From positions 868,001 to 932,000 of the forward strand of contig NZ_OZ026542.1 in assembly GCF_964020115.1 (NCBI RefSeq): a stretch of 64,000 nt of DNA, in the 5' to 3' direction. Made by a program: the position numbers and the translations under genes. This document shows positions 30,524 to 38,615 of the stretch, piece by piece. Numbering within the stretch: position 1 is the stretch's first letter; each line of letters begins with the position of its first letter. Below the pieces are notes generated by a model. That model had not been told where the DNA came from. It saw nothing but the letters and a program-made list of their open reading frames with translations, and searched no databases. This DNA is from Candidatus Regiella endosymbiont of Tuberolachnus salignus. GTDB taxonomy: Bacteria > Pseudomonadota > Gammaproteobacteria > Enterobacterales > Enterobacteriaceae.

Positions 30524-30575
30524 AGCGTCTGTTCAAAATCTCTTAACCCCACACAAGAGATTTCGAACAGACGCT
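30524..30575 (-). promoter_or_regulatory. Long hairpin in purL leader
   Basis: About 21 bases (AAGCGTCTGTTCAAAATCTC...) are repeated inverted at 30555-30575 with one mismatch around a 10-base loop, 45 bases upstream of the purL ATG. It may be another dispersed palindrome or a leader structure acting on purL expression. No PurR operator was identified. Confidence 0.5.
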
Positions 30576-30634
30576 AAAAAAACGCGGTGCCATTATAGTC
30601 AATGCTTAGCGATGACGAAACTGCTCTGTCGCTA

Positions 30635-30834
30635 TCACCTGTTTTCTTCCTTGCCATGCAAAACCATCTCGTCATCAAAAATACCCCCCGCTTTCGACAG
30701 TACATTCAATGGCCGATCAACCATAAAATCAGTTGGTACCTCGATCTCATGTAATAATTCAAAAAATTCATTCCATGTTTTGGCATCTAGTCGATTCGAC
30801 AACACTACATCGCCGGTCGTATCGTCTCGCGTGA
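30635..30834 (-). pseudogene. Possible VapB/AbrB-type antitoxin fragment
   Basis: The minus-strand frame reads TTGDVVLSNRLDAKTWNEFF then EIEVPTDFMVDRPLNVLSKA to a TGA at 30635. The tail pattern (WNEFF..., DFM-DRP) resembles C-termini of VapB/VagC antitoxins. The N-terminal DNA-binding part is missing, and a PE1 copy (30837-30961) sits directly upstream and closes the frame. The family assignment is tentative. Confidence 0.3.
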
Positions 30835-30836
30835 CA

Positions 30837-30961
30837 TATACCCTTCGCCTTTCAAGTTACGGCGGCGTTGGCTGCGGGTGCTCGCCGAATCACGTAGTAG
30901 TCTACGCTCATCGGTCGGTCGCCCTTACCGCCTTGCCGTAACTCGAAATTCATTGGGTATA
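30837..30961 (-). repeat. PE1-type element, CCGTAAC subfamily
   Basis: The unit is 125 bp from TATACCCTTCGCCTTTCAAG to the CGAAATTCATTGGGTATA end. The centre retains CGAATCACGTAGTAGTCTACGCTCATCGG. It lies between motB and the antitoxin-like fragment. Confidence 0.85.
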
Positions 30962-30983
30962 CACTTCGTCATCTATCATTTTT

Positions 30984-31964
30984 CTATCTCAGTTTGAGCT
31001 CTTTTGTAAGGTGATCACTTAAATCAGTTTGGATCACCTTTGTATGCTGATCACTCAAATCGGTTTGGATCACCTTTGGGTTATGATCACCAAAAAATTG
31101 ATACAACATCTCGGTGGCGGCTTTCGTCAACACCATAATTTCAATACGACGATTTGCGGCGCCTAAAGGATCCTTTTCATCAAGCAACATCTGATCAGCC
31201 ATCGCGTTGATTTGTAAAATATGAGCATCATCTAATCCTCCTCTTTCTAACGCCCGTCGCGCCGCCATCGCCCTTTCTCCTGATAGATTCCAGTTATTAT
31301 AAAGTTCCTGATCACGATAACGCGCACCATCGGTATGACCCGTAATAATAACTTTATTGTTGAGATCATTTAAAACAGGGGCTAATTCAGCTAATAAGCG
31401 TGTGAAAAAAGGCGTGAGCAATGCACTACTCCGCGGGAACATTTCTCGCTTTTTATCGTCCTGTATCAAAATGCGCAACCCTTGTGGAACCATTTCTATG
31501 TTTAAATTGGATTGCGCATTATGTGCTTTGCTGATTTCCAGCACCATCCGCGATAGATCTTGCATTTCTGTCGCCGATTTATCGACAACCTCTTTGCGTA
31601 TTTGATCGGGCTCCTTGAAAGGCTCCTTCAAACGATTTTCGCGCGCCCTTTCTTTCATGCTGTCACGTGTCTTATTGGTGTGAAGCATCTCAAAATTTTT
31701 GTCTGCGCCATTTTTATTCTTCAACGGAATAGAAAGAAATGACTGATTAGAGAATATGGTATTGCCATGGATATGGGACATAATTTCATGTCTTTCTTCT
31801 TCCGAAACGGCTCCGACTATCCATAACACCATAAACAACGCCATCATTGCCAAAGTAAAATCAGCAAAGGCGACTTTCCAAGCTCCAGTATGAACACCAG
31901 AATGATGTTTCTTGGCGGAACGTTTGATGATGGTGGTATGTGTACTTCGAGCTTGCCCTCTCAT
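30984..31964 (-). CDS. lafU: Lateral-flagellar motor protein MotB/LafU
   Basis: The product has 326 residues. Its single membrane helix carries the proton-channel Asp (FADFTLAMMALFMVLWIVGA). The C-terminal OmpA-like domain binds peptidoglycan (VIITGHTDGARYRDQELYNN, NWNLSGERAMAARRALERGG, PLGAANRRIEIMVL). The last 50 residues contain two copies of a 12-residue unit (KVIQTDLSDQHT and KVIQTDLSDHLT), an unusual tail. The start directly follows the motA-type stop (TAAATG). It is the last gene of the laf operon and forms the stator with LafT. Confidence 0.92.
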   Translation of the reverse strand: MRGQARSTHTTIIKRSAKKHHSGVHTGAWKVAFADFTLAMMALFMVLWIVGAVSEEERHEIMSHIHGNTIFSNQSFLSIPLKNKNGADKNFEMLHTNKTRDSMKERARENRLKEPFKEPDQIRKEVVDKSATEMQDLSRMVLEISKAHNAQSNLNIEMVPQGLRILIQDDKKREMFPRSSALLTPFFTRLLAELAPVLNDLNNKVIITGHTDGARYRDQELYNNWNLSGERAMAARRALERGGLDDAHILQINAMADQMLLDEKDPLGAANRRIEIMVLTKAATEMLYQFFGDHNPKVIQTDLSDQHTKVIQTDLSDHLTKELKLR

Positions 31965-32825
31965 TTAGGCGCCTTCCATCTTGTTAATCCAGGAATCAAG
32001 GGTGGCGAAGGTGGGTTTATTATCAAGCGGTAACATTTTACGCCCTGAATCCACCGCCAATAAAGAAGGTTTACCGGCGACATGATTGACCAAAACGATA
32101 CGGACACATTCGAAAAAAGAAAGTCTCTTTTTCATTTCTTGCTCCATGGCATTGGCTAAAGGATCCATAAAGCAATAACAAATAAATACCCCGAGGAAGG
32201 TGCCGATCAATGCCGCGGCAACTTTAATACCAATTAAAGCAATGGAGCCATCTATCGATTGCATGGTAATAATAATACCTAGCACCGCAGCACAAATACC
32301 AAAACCAGGCATGGCTTCTGCTGTCCGTTGCATAGAACGCGACGGCACCAGCAGTTGTTCCTCAACAGCGCCTAATTCTTGCTCTAGAATACCTTCTAGT
32401 TCATGTTCATTTATCTTGCCCATCGCCATTAAACGAAAATTATCTGAGATAAAGGTGACTAAACCTTTATGTTTCAAAATAAGCGGGTATTTTTGAAATA
32501 GCGTACTATTTTCCGGAATTTCGATATGTTCATCTAATTTCTTTAATCCTCCTTCATCAACCATTTCTAATAATTCATACAATAACAACAACAACTGTTG
32601 TTGAAATTCTAAAGTATATTGATTTTTACTGACGACACTTTTTATTTGTTGCCACATTTCTACTAATACATATTTAGGATTAGCCAAAATCATGGCACCC
32701 ATCCCCGCCCCTAAAATAATAATAATTTCGCCTGGCTGCCAAAAAGAGGACATAATGCCTCCCGACATTAAATAACCGCCAATAACGCAGAACATAATAA
32801 TAATCAAACCCAATAACTTCTGCAT
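31965..32825 (-). CDS. lafT: Lateral-flagellar motor protein MotA/LafT
   Basis: The product has 286 residues with four membrane helices (two near the start, two at about 170-215) and a large cytoplasmic loop. Family features include the opening LLGLIIIMFCVIGGYLMSGG, the P-loop-like AMPGFGICAAVLGIIITM and AALIGTFLGVFICYCFMDPL. It forms the stator channel with LafU. It lies between lafS and lafU with tight spacing, so it is co-transcribed. Confidence 0.94.
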   Translation of the reverse strand: MQKLLGLIIIMFCVIGGYLMSGGIMSSFWQPGEIIIILGAGMGAMILANPKYVLVEMWQQIKSVVSKNQYTLEFQQQLLLLLYELLEMVDEGGLKKLDEHIEIPENSTLFQKYPLILKHKGLVTFISDNFRLMAMGKINEHELEGILEQELGAVEEQLLVPSRSMQRTAEAMPGFGICAAVLGIIITMQSIDGSIALIGIKVAAALIGTFLGVFICYCFMDPLANAMEQEMKKRLSFFECVRIVLVNHVAGKPSLLAVDSGRKMLPLDNKPTFATLDSWINKMEGA

Positions 32826-32832
32826 AACTTCC

Positions 32833-33534
32833 TCAATGGCTACAAAATTTTTTAATTTTTTCTGCTATTTTTTTATTTAGTTGACAAACTCTCGCTTCAG
32901 TCAGCTCTAATACCAATGCAATTTCCTTCAAACTCAGTTCTTGCTGATAATAAAGACTTAAAATAAGCTTTTCTCTGTCATCCAATGTACCAATGGCTTG
33001 CCTGAGACTGTCTTGGATAATCATTTGCTCCTCTAACTCTCGGCTTTGCAGCGCATCGTTATGCGTTTCTAACGAGAGAAGATCATCTAAACTTTCCATA
33101 GCCTTGGCATTTTCTAATAACAGATACTCTTGATATTCTTGCGGGGTAATGGATAACTCTGCGGCAATCTCATCGTAATTAGGTTCATGCCCTAACCTTT
33201 TTCCCAATTCTCTTATCGCTTCGTTTGTTTTGTGTGTTTTTTGCCTTAATCTTCGGGGACGCCAATCATGCTCACGCAATTGATCCAGTATTGCACCGCG
33301 AATACGATGCACCGCATAAGCGGCAAATTGTTGATCGGGATGCCCATAGCGGCGCAGAGCCTCAAGCAATCCCATTAATGCAATTTGCTGCATATCTTCT
33401 CTTTCTAAAACGCTGTCGGCTTGAAACGATAGCTGCCGAACGACACGTTTTACTAGGGGTAAATAAGCATCAAGATATTTCCCTTCATCCAGAGACGTCA
33501 ATGCTATATTTTCATCAATACATATCATTGTCAT
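32833..33534 (-). CDS. lafS: Flagellar sigma-28 factor (FliA/LafS)
   Basis: The start at ATG 33534, just after the fliL-type stop, is preferred over an upstream ATG inside that gene. The product has about 233 residues with sigma-70 regions 2 (DAYLPLVKRVVRQLSF, EDMQQIALMGLLEALRRYG, FAAYAVHRIRGAILDQLREH), 3 (ELGKRLGHEPNYDEIAAEL) and 4 (LDDREKLILSLYYQQELSLK, EIALVLELTEARVCQ). It should direct transcription of late lateral-flagellar genes such as lafA. Its position before motAB homologues is typical of Flag-2 clusters. Confidence 0.93.
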   Translation of the reverse strand: MTMICIDENIALTSLDEGKYLDAYLPLVKRVVRQLSFQADSVLEREDMQQIALMGLLEALRRYGHPDQQFAAYAVHRIRGAILDQLREHDWRPRRLRQKTHKTNEAIRELGKRLGHEPNYDEIAAELSITPQEYQEYLLLENAKAMESLDDLLSLETHNDALQSRELEEQMIIQDSLRQAIGTLDDREKLILSLYYQQELSLKEIALVLELTEARVCQLNKKIAEKIKKFCSH

Positions 33535-33538
33535 AGAA

Positions 33539-34009
33539 TTATTGAAAAACCATTTTACTAATAACAACATCATCGAATGGCATAGGAACTTTTAATTCAT
33601 TAAAGTTTCTTTGATATTCACTCATTAAACTTTGGCGTAAATCAGCAATAGTAAAACTACGGATTTCTTGATAATTCATACCAGAAAGTAAATTCACAGT
33701 GGCACCACGAATGGCAGGTGTTAGCGCTGTTACTTTTTTAACATCCGTGTCATCACCGGTGGCAATGCCCAATTCTAATAGCATATAACGCTCTTCATCA
33801 TCGATATTCTTAAGCGTGATAACCATATTTTTAATTTCAACAAACTGTACCGGTTTACTTCCCCGCACAAAATGTTTTGGGCACCATATGGGTGGATTGA
33901 TTCGCTCCTTTTTTATATTCCGCTGATAATTAAATGCCATCCATCCAGCAGCAACAGTGGCAACAATAACTAAAAATATCAGTATTTTTGACCTCTTAAA
34001 CATAATCAT
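33539..34009 (-). CDS. lafF: Flagellar basal-body protein FliL/LafF
   Basis: The product has 156 residues with one N-terminal membrane helix (ILIFLVIVATVAAGWMAF) and a periplasmic domain of FliL type (VEIKNMVITLKNIDDEERYM, LLELGIATGD, VNLLSGMNYQEIRS). FliL-type proteins associate with the stator and basal body. Start alternatives MIMFKRSK and MFKRSK differ by two residues. It lies between the lafE and lafS genes. Confidence 0.82.
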   Translation of the reverse strand: MIMFKRSKILIFLVIVATVAAGWMAFNYQRNIKKERINPPIWCPKHFVRGSKPVQFVEIKNMVITLKNIDDEERYMLLELGIATGDDTDVKKVTALTPAIRGATVNLLSGMNYQEIRSFTIADLRQSLMSEYQRNFNELKVPMPFDDVVISKMVFQ

Positions 34010-34032
34010 AAATAACCCACTAAACTAATCCA

Positions 34033-35073
34033 TTAAACGGTTGCTAAAAGAGTGCCATCACCACCTGCACTCTGCTCTTCTTCAATAGTCATATTTCCAG
34101 CAGCACTGATGTGTGATCCTGATTCAAGTGTCCGTTGTTTCTGTTGTTGTTGTTTGTCACCAGAAGAAATTTGCACTTCCACCTGATGGGTCGTCACTGA
34201 CGTTAGATTTTGCCGCAGTTCGTCACTGCTTTGTTGCAACATATGATAAATATCCCCTTGACTGGCATTAATCTGAATCTGTAACTTTCCCGCGTTGACA
34301 CTGACAGAAATATCTATTTTCCCCATCTCAGGGGGATCAAGACGAATACTGGCGTGCTGCGTTCCCTTTTCTATTTGCAGCTTTAATCTTTCCCCCAGCA
34401 GCGTACGTAATTGCTGTGGCCATTGATCTTTATCGTTTGTTAGAGTGAACGGCTTCTCTAAAGCGCTAACCCCCTCCCCCGCTGGAGCATGATTTAAATT
34501 AGATTGCGCTATTAAGGTTGTCGGCACATTGGTTGGATTAGCAGGCGTCGGATTTGAGCGTACAATGAGGCCCTCAGATGTCTCCTTTGCATTTGCCGTG
34601 ACCAAATTGACTTTAGTTTCAGCCGTTGACCATCGCCCCGATGTTTCTACTGATGTTAAAGAGCGGTTTTGGCTGAGAGCGGATGCATTATCATGCTCAG
34701 CATCAGATGAGGATACAGATTGCTGCATCCCCATCGGCGCTAAATAAGGTGGCAAAGAGGCTAATAGCGTCTCTAATAACGGCTGATTTTGCGCTTCTAT
34801 TGCCTCATTGTGAGGCATTTTTTCCTGCCCTTGCGCCGCTAACACAAAATCCAAAGGATCAACAACAGCAGCCAGACTGTCGATTTCTTCACTCACCAGG
34901 CTAGCCGGGGTTAAGGGGGTTGATAGATCGGCTCCCATCTGCGTGAACACATCGTTAAATGTTTCCTTCGACTCTGCCGCTCCTGCCCCATATGCTTCAG
35001 CGATTGAAATAGGTGTTGTGTTTGCGCTTTTTTGCCCGCTTGGTAGAGCAGAATTGATCGACGGCGTACTCAC
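34033..35073 (-). CDS. lafE: Hook-length control protein FliK/LafE
   Basis: A GTG start at 35073 is supported by GAGGA eight bases upstream. The product has 346 residues: a low-complexity, disordered N-terminal two-thirds and a conserved C-terminal FliK domain (about 220-305; RLKLQIEKGTQHASIRLDPP, EMGKIDISVSVNAGKLQIQI, HQVEVQISSGD). It would be secreted to measure hook length and switch export specificity. No hook genes are in the window, so its partners must lie elsewhere or be lost. Confidence 0.85.
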   Translation of the reverse strand: MSTPSINSALPSGQKSANTTPISIAEAYGAGAAESKETFNDVFTQMGADLSTPLTPASLVSEEIDSLAAVVDPLDFVLAAQGQEKMPHNEAIEAQNQPLLETLLASLPPYLAPMGMQQSVSSSDAEHDNASALSQNRSLTSVETSGRWSTAETKVNLVTANAKETSEGLIVRSNPTPANPTNVPTTLIAQSNLNHAPAGEGVSALEKPFTLTNDKDQWPQQLRTLLGERLKLQIEKGTQHASIRLDPPEMGKIDISVSVNAGKLQIQINASQGDIYHMLQQSSDELRQNLTSVTTHQVEVQISSGDKQQQQKQRTLESGSHISAAGNMTIEEEQSAGGDGTLLATV

Positions 35074-35124
35074 TTTACTGTCCTCTTATCAGCGTTGCAT
35101 AAATTTCCATTCATTCCTTATTCC

Positions 35125-35508
35125 TTATTTTTTTCCTAATGTTTGCCAACCGTTATAAAGATTAGTGATGATGCCTTCGACCTCTATAATTAACTCGATG
35201 GATAACTGATTACTGGCGTCATACAGCCGATACACGCAATAGTCATACAAACGTGCTAAATTCGCCGCAACGGAGCCACCGTTGTCAAAATCGAGCACCG
35301 CCGTCAACACATTGATAATATCAATGCATTTATTGACGCTTGTCGCCTTGTGTTCATAACGCTTAGCTTTGATATGGCTTTTGGTTCGTATCAGTTCATC
35401 CATCAGCGCTGAAAACAACATCAACACCAGTTGATGCGAGGTCGCAACACAAGCTTGAGCAGCGATATCATCCTGCTGATACAAACGATAATCTTGGTTC
35501 TGATACAT
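35125..35508 (-). CDS. lafC: Flagellin export chaperone FliS/LafC
   Basis: The product has 127 residues in the FliS family: YQNQDYRLYQQDDIAAQACV, SHQLVLMLFSALMDELIRTK, HKATSVNKCIDIINVLTAVL and LARLYDYCVYRLYDAS, giving a small helical bundle that shields flagellin before export. It follows the fliD homologue. The fliT-type gene (lafX) that usually comes next in Flag-2 clusters is absent; lafE follows directly. Confidence 0.9.
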   Translation of the reverse strand: MYQNQDYRLYQQDDIAAQACVATSHQLVLMLFSALMDELIRTKSHIKAKRYEHKATSVNKCIDIINVLTAVLDFDNGGSVAANLARLYDYCVYRLYDASNQLSIELIIEVEGIITNLYNGWQTLGKK

Positions 35509-35529
35509 ACACCGGGTTCCGTTTTTCTA

Positions 35530-36777
35530 TTAGTGCCTTGATGGGAAATAAGCTTTGATTAGGTTTTCGCTATTTCGCGTATTGATCTCAATTTTCTTTA
35601 ATCTTGCCTCTGACTTTGCTTCAAATTGCTCCAACGCTTTTTTGTGTTCTTCTTCCTTAGCGGTAAGAGCCTTATCTTTATTTGCTAAGCGCCTAAAATT
35701 CGATTGAAGAAGACCCTCACCACCTTTAATGTTTTTGGGAGGATCAAAATAAACCGATAACTTATTTATCATACGGTTAACCAGTCCGTTTTCGCCGTTA
35801 AATATTGTCGTCAAAGCGTTAGGATTTTGTTTTAATAAAGTGACTAAATTTTTGTCAACTGTCAGCTTTCCACTTCTTTCTATTTGTACTACTCGCGTCT
35901 TCAGTTCTCTTATTTCATCTAAACACGAACGCTTTAACTTCATAATATGTTCATCACCGACAGCATCGAGGGCGTTGTATGCCTGAACAAATTTTTCTAC
36001 TTGTTGTGTCGTTGCTGATGTATCGAGAGAGAGAGAGAAAGAGACGGGACTAGAGCCAGTAAGTTTTTTCAGCTCAATGGAAAAGCCGGACACAATATCA
36101 TCAAATTGATTGCTTGGATTGCTCGTTTCTTGGCCATCAATGCTAACCCGCGCATCTCGCGCTTGGCGCTCCTCTCCGCCAGTCAATAGGCTAGAACTAA
36201 CGCTCATTGTGTTGGCGATACCGCTTTCACTGCTTGCTAAGCTAAATGTTTTTTTGCCATCGAGGCGATAAATTAAAGCAACAATTCCTTTATTATCGGG
36301 ATGCGTATTGATAGCTTGTTGCAAACCTTCTAACGTCTTGTTCTGTAGTGCAGATAAATCGATTTCAAATGACTTACTGTTGATGGCCAATGTTAATAAA
36401 CCACTCGCCTTAGCAATCTGATCATCATCAAGGGATTTATAAATAATTTTATGCTCACTGGCTAACGCGATCACCTCCACTGTATGCGAACTTCTGATCG
36501 CTTTACTATCGTGGCTGATCCTGACATATTCATCTTGAGGATCACTGCTGCTGAGAGAATTTTGTACCATGGCAGCATCATTCAATGCGTTAAGATCATC
36601 ACGAAAAGTTTCTAATTTTTCTTTTAATCCCTGCCATCTCTTTTCTTCAACCTGAAAATTTTTTCGCTCTTTTTCCAACCTAGCGGATTGAAAGTGAAAC
36701 TGCTTGGCAGCCATTTCTTTAGCTTGGTTTTTAAACTTAGGATCATTGATGTTAAATCCACTAATGTTATTATCCAT
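35530..36777 (-). CDS. lafB: Flagellar filament cap protein FliD/LafB
   Basis: ATG 36777 follows AGAGGAATA and is preferred to 36807. The product has 415 residues. It has the FliD N-terminal coiled coil (FQSARLEKERKNFQVEEKRW), the D2-type core (VRISHDSKAIRSSHTVEVIA, LTLAINSKSFEIDL) and a C-terminal coiled coil (KDKALTAKEEEHKKALEQFE). It caps the filament and promotes flagellin assembly. Sequence identity to model FliD proteins is low, as for lateral systems. Confidence 0.85.
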   Translation of the reverse strand: MDNNISGFNINDPKFKNQAKEMAAKQFHFQSARLEKERKNFQVEEKRWQGLKEKLETFRDDLNALNDAAMVQNSLSSSDPQDEYVRISHDSKAIRSSHTVEVIALASEHKIIYKSLDDDQIAKASGLLTLAINSKSFEIDLSALQNKTLEGLQQAINTHPDNKGIVALIYRLDGKKTFSLASSESGIANTMSVSSSLLTGGEERQARDARVSIDGQETSNPSNQFDDIVSGFSIELKKLTGSSPVSFSLSLDTSATTQQVEKFVQAYNALDAVGDEHIMKLKRSCLDEIRELKTRVVQIERSGKLTVDKNLVTLLKQNPNALTTIFNGENGLVNRMINKLSVYFDPPKNIKGGEGLLQSNFRRLANKDKALTAKEEEHKKALEQFEAKSEARLKKIEINTRNSENLIKAYFPSRH

Positions 36778-36929
36778 TATTCCTCTCACTATGTTGAAAT
36801 GATCCATATCTTATTAAAAGCAATAAATATGCCAAAAATAAGTCATTGATTTCAAATCAGATAAATATCATTGCGGAAGCATTTTTTCTCTTTTTTGTTT
36901 CTAGCGGAAAGCGGCAGTAAATTGAGTAT

Positions 36930-36957
36930 AAAAACACCGCCCTAAAGCGGTGTTTTT
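36930..36957 (-). terminator. Terminator between lafA and lafB
   Basis: AAAAACACCGC and GCGGTGTTTTT form a perfect stem around CCTAAA, 35 bases after the lafA stop. lafA is therefore probably transcribed alone, as flagellin genes usually are. Confidence 0.9.
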
Positions 36958-36991
36958 AATTATCGAAAATCTAAACTAAAGTTTGAGGGCT

Positions 36992-37834
36992 TTAATTCAA
37001 TACGCTACGTATCAATGATTCCCGTGCTTCTTGCTTTTTATTCAACATCTTCAAAGACAAATTGTTGTTTCGCATCGCATTATGAAAATTTTCCATATCT
37101 TCAGCTAGATTGATAGCCGTTAGGTTACCTTGGGAATCAGTGTTGCTTTTTAATGTATTGTTTACACTATTGGTTATGTGCCCCAAAAGATTAATATTGA
37201 CAGATAACTCTGCACGTATATTACCTAACTGTTGCCGTGCTTTACTTAATATATCAATGGCTTTGGCGGGAACATCAGCAGCAGCTAGATCTAAGCTTTT
37301 AAGAGCATCAGAATCCCCCGCCTTAATAAGGTCACGTAATGCCTTTACGGCTTCTTTTAAGTTCAGTTTTAACTGATCGTCTTTGCCGGTACCCGTTTGG
37401 AATTTCAGCCCTGCCTCACGGCTCAACAGGCCGTCTTCACTCAGGATTTTTTCGTTTCTGTAGTTACTCTTTTCAAATATAGACTCCAATTGCTCAGCCA
37501 ATTTGTTAAATTCTTTGGTTTGTGCCGCTTTCTCTTCAGCGGAAAAGGTATCATTAGCCGCCTGCAAAGCCAGATCATCCATTTTCACAATGATCGCGCC
37601 TACTTCTTCTAACTCACCCTTCATTGTTTGCAACATAGAGGTTGCGTCAGAAAGGTTACGCAAAGCAACACGTGTCCCACTAGCAGCCGCTTTCATACCG
37701 TTAAGAATTTGTTCTTCAGATGGACTTAAATTACGTGAATTACGGGCAATTCTATCCGAAGCCATATCCATTTCTTTGTTACTGTCTCTAATCGCTGCAT
37801 GGGCATTAGTCGAAGTTACTGAGCTTACTGGCAT
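36992..37834 (-). CDS. lafA: Divergent lateral flagellin LafA
   Basis: ATG 37834 follows AAGGAGATATTAATC and is clearly the start, 24 codons inside the longest frame. The product has 280 residues. It has terminal helices as in flagellins and QTMKGELEEVGAIIVKMDDL, ALQAANDTFSAEEKAAQTKE plus FNKLAEQLESIFEKSNYRNE, matching the D1 motifs (LAVQAAN, EFNQLxxEI). The normally invariant SGxRINSAxDDAAG segment is replaced by NSRNLSPSEEQILNGMK, and the C-terminal LLQQA-type motif is not recognisable. It may form an unusual filament. Confidence 0.8.
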   Translation of the reverse strand: MPVSSVTSTNAHAAIRDSNKEMDMASDRIARNSRNLSPSEEQILNGMKAAASGTRVALRNLSDATSMLQTMKGELEEVGAIIVKMDDLALQAANDTFSAEEKAAQTKEFNKLAEQLESIFEKSNYRNEKILSEDGLLSREAGLKFQTGTGKDDQLKLNLKEAVKALRDLIKAGDSDALKSLDLAAADVPAKAIDILSKARQQLGNIRAELSVNINLLGHITNSVNNTLKSNTDSQGNLTAINLAEDMENFHNAMRNNNLSLKMLNKKQEARESLIRSVLN

Positions 37835-38474
37835 GATTAATATCTCCTTAATGAAGGGGCTACCTATTAGCTCCTTGTTGGTACCTGATATAAGCGACAT
37901 TTGCATCGGAGAAATTAAATCAATTTAATTAAGATAATCGGCGATTAAAATAATAAAATCAGGGATAAAAGGAATGAAGAATCGACATTTTTTGGCTAAT
38001 TTTAAATAAAAAACCGACTTATTTAAGCTTGTTGTAAAATTATTAATATCGAACCAGAAAAAACATATTTTTTACATAATTAATTATATTTATTAACAAT
38101 TCTTAAATTTAATTGAAATCTTTATCATAGCAGTGTGAAAATTAAATATTTATCAATTAAATTCAAGAATATATAAAAACAATTCAATTTTGTCCTGACG
38201 CAAAATCAAAAGAAATTAGTCTATTAATCATCAAACTATTGATTATTTTTTCTTTGTAGAGTAAAAATATTAAATTGATTAAATAACTTAAATTTTATTT
38301 AAAATGTCTATCTCTTGTTTCAACAATGTTGAAAAACACAAAATTAAAAAAAAGACAATCAAAAATATTCATTGTCTTATATTAAAACTATTATCTGAAG
38401 GTAAATCGGATACCAAGTGGAATATTTTTCGCTATTTAGGTAAATATAAGGATTGACATGACACTTTTTGCTTA
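37835..38474. promoter_or_regulatory. AT-rich divergent control region of lafA and lafZ-like gene
   Basis: No gene lies in these 640 bases. On the minus strand GCCGATTA (37935-37942), about 100 bases upstream of lafA, matches seven of eight bases of the sigma-28 -10 box GCCGATAA, although the -35 position is poor. The very high A+T content could suit silencing proteins such as H-NS. Confidence 0.4.
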
Positions 38475-38600
38475 TATAGCCTTCGCCTTTCAAGTTACGG
38501 CGGCGTTGGCAACGATCTCTCACCCTATCATGTACTACTTATACACTTCGGGGATTCAATTGATTACCGCCTTGCCGTCACTCGAAATTCATTGGGTATA
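38475..38600 (-). repeat. PE1-type element upstream of lafZ-like gene
   Basis: The unit is 126 bp, from TATAGCCTTCGCCTTTCAAG to the CTCGAAATTCATTGGGTATA end. The centre is of the second type (ATGTACTACTTATACACTTCGGGGATTC). It ends 15 bases before the ATG at 38616 and therefore must form most of the leader of that gene. Confidence 0.85.
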
Positions 38601-38615
38601 TGTTGAATCATTGCC

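Noticed and set aside
30480-30536. TTG-started N-terminal extension of PurL
   Set aside because: The extension is encoded by a hairpin, lacks a ribosome-binding site, and the family start matches ATG 30479.
37835-37906. 24-codon N-terminal extension of the flagellin
   Set aside because: A strong ribosome-binding site directly precedes the internal ATG at 37834.
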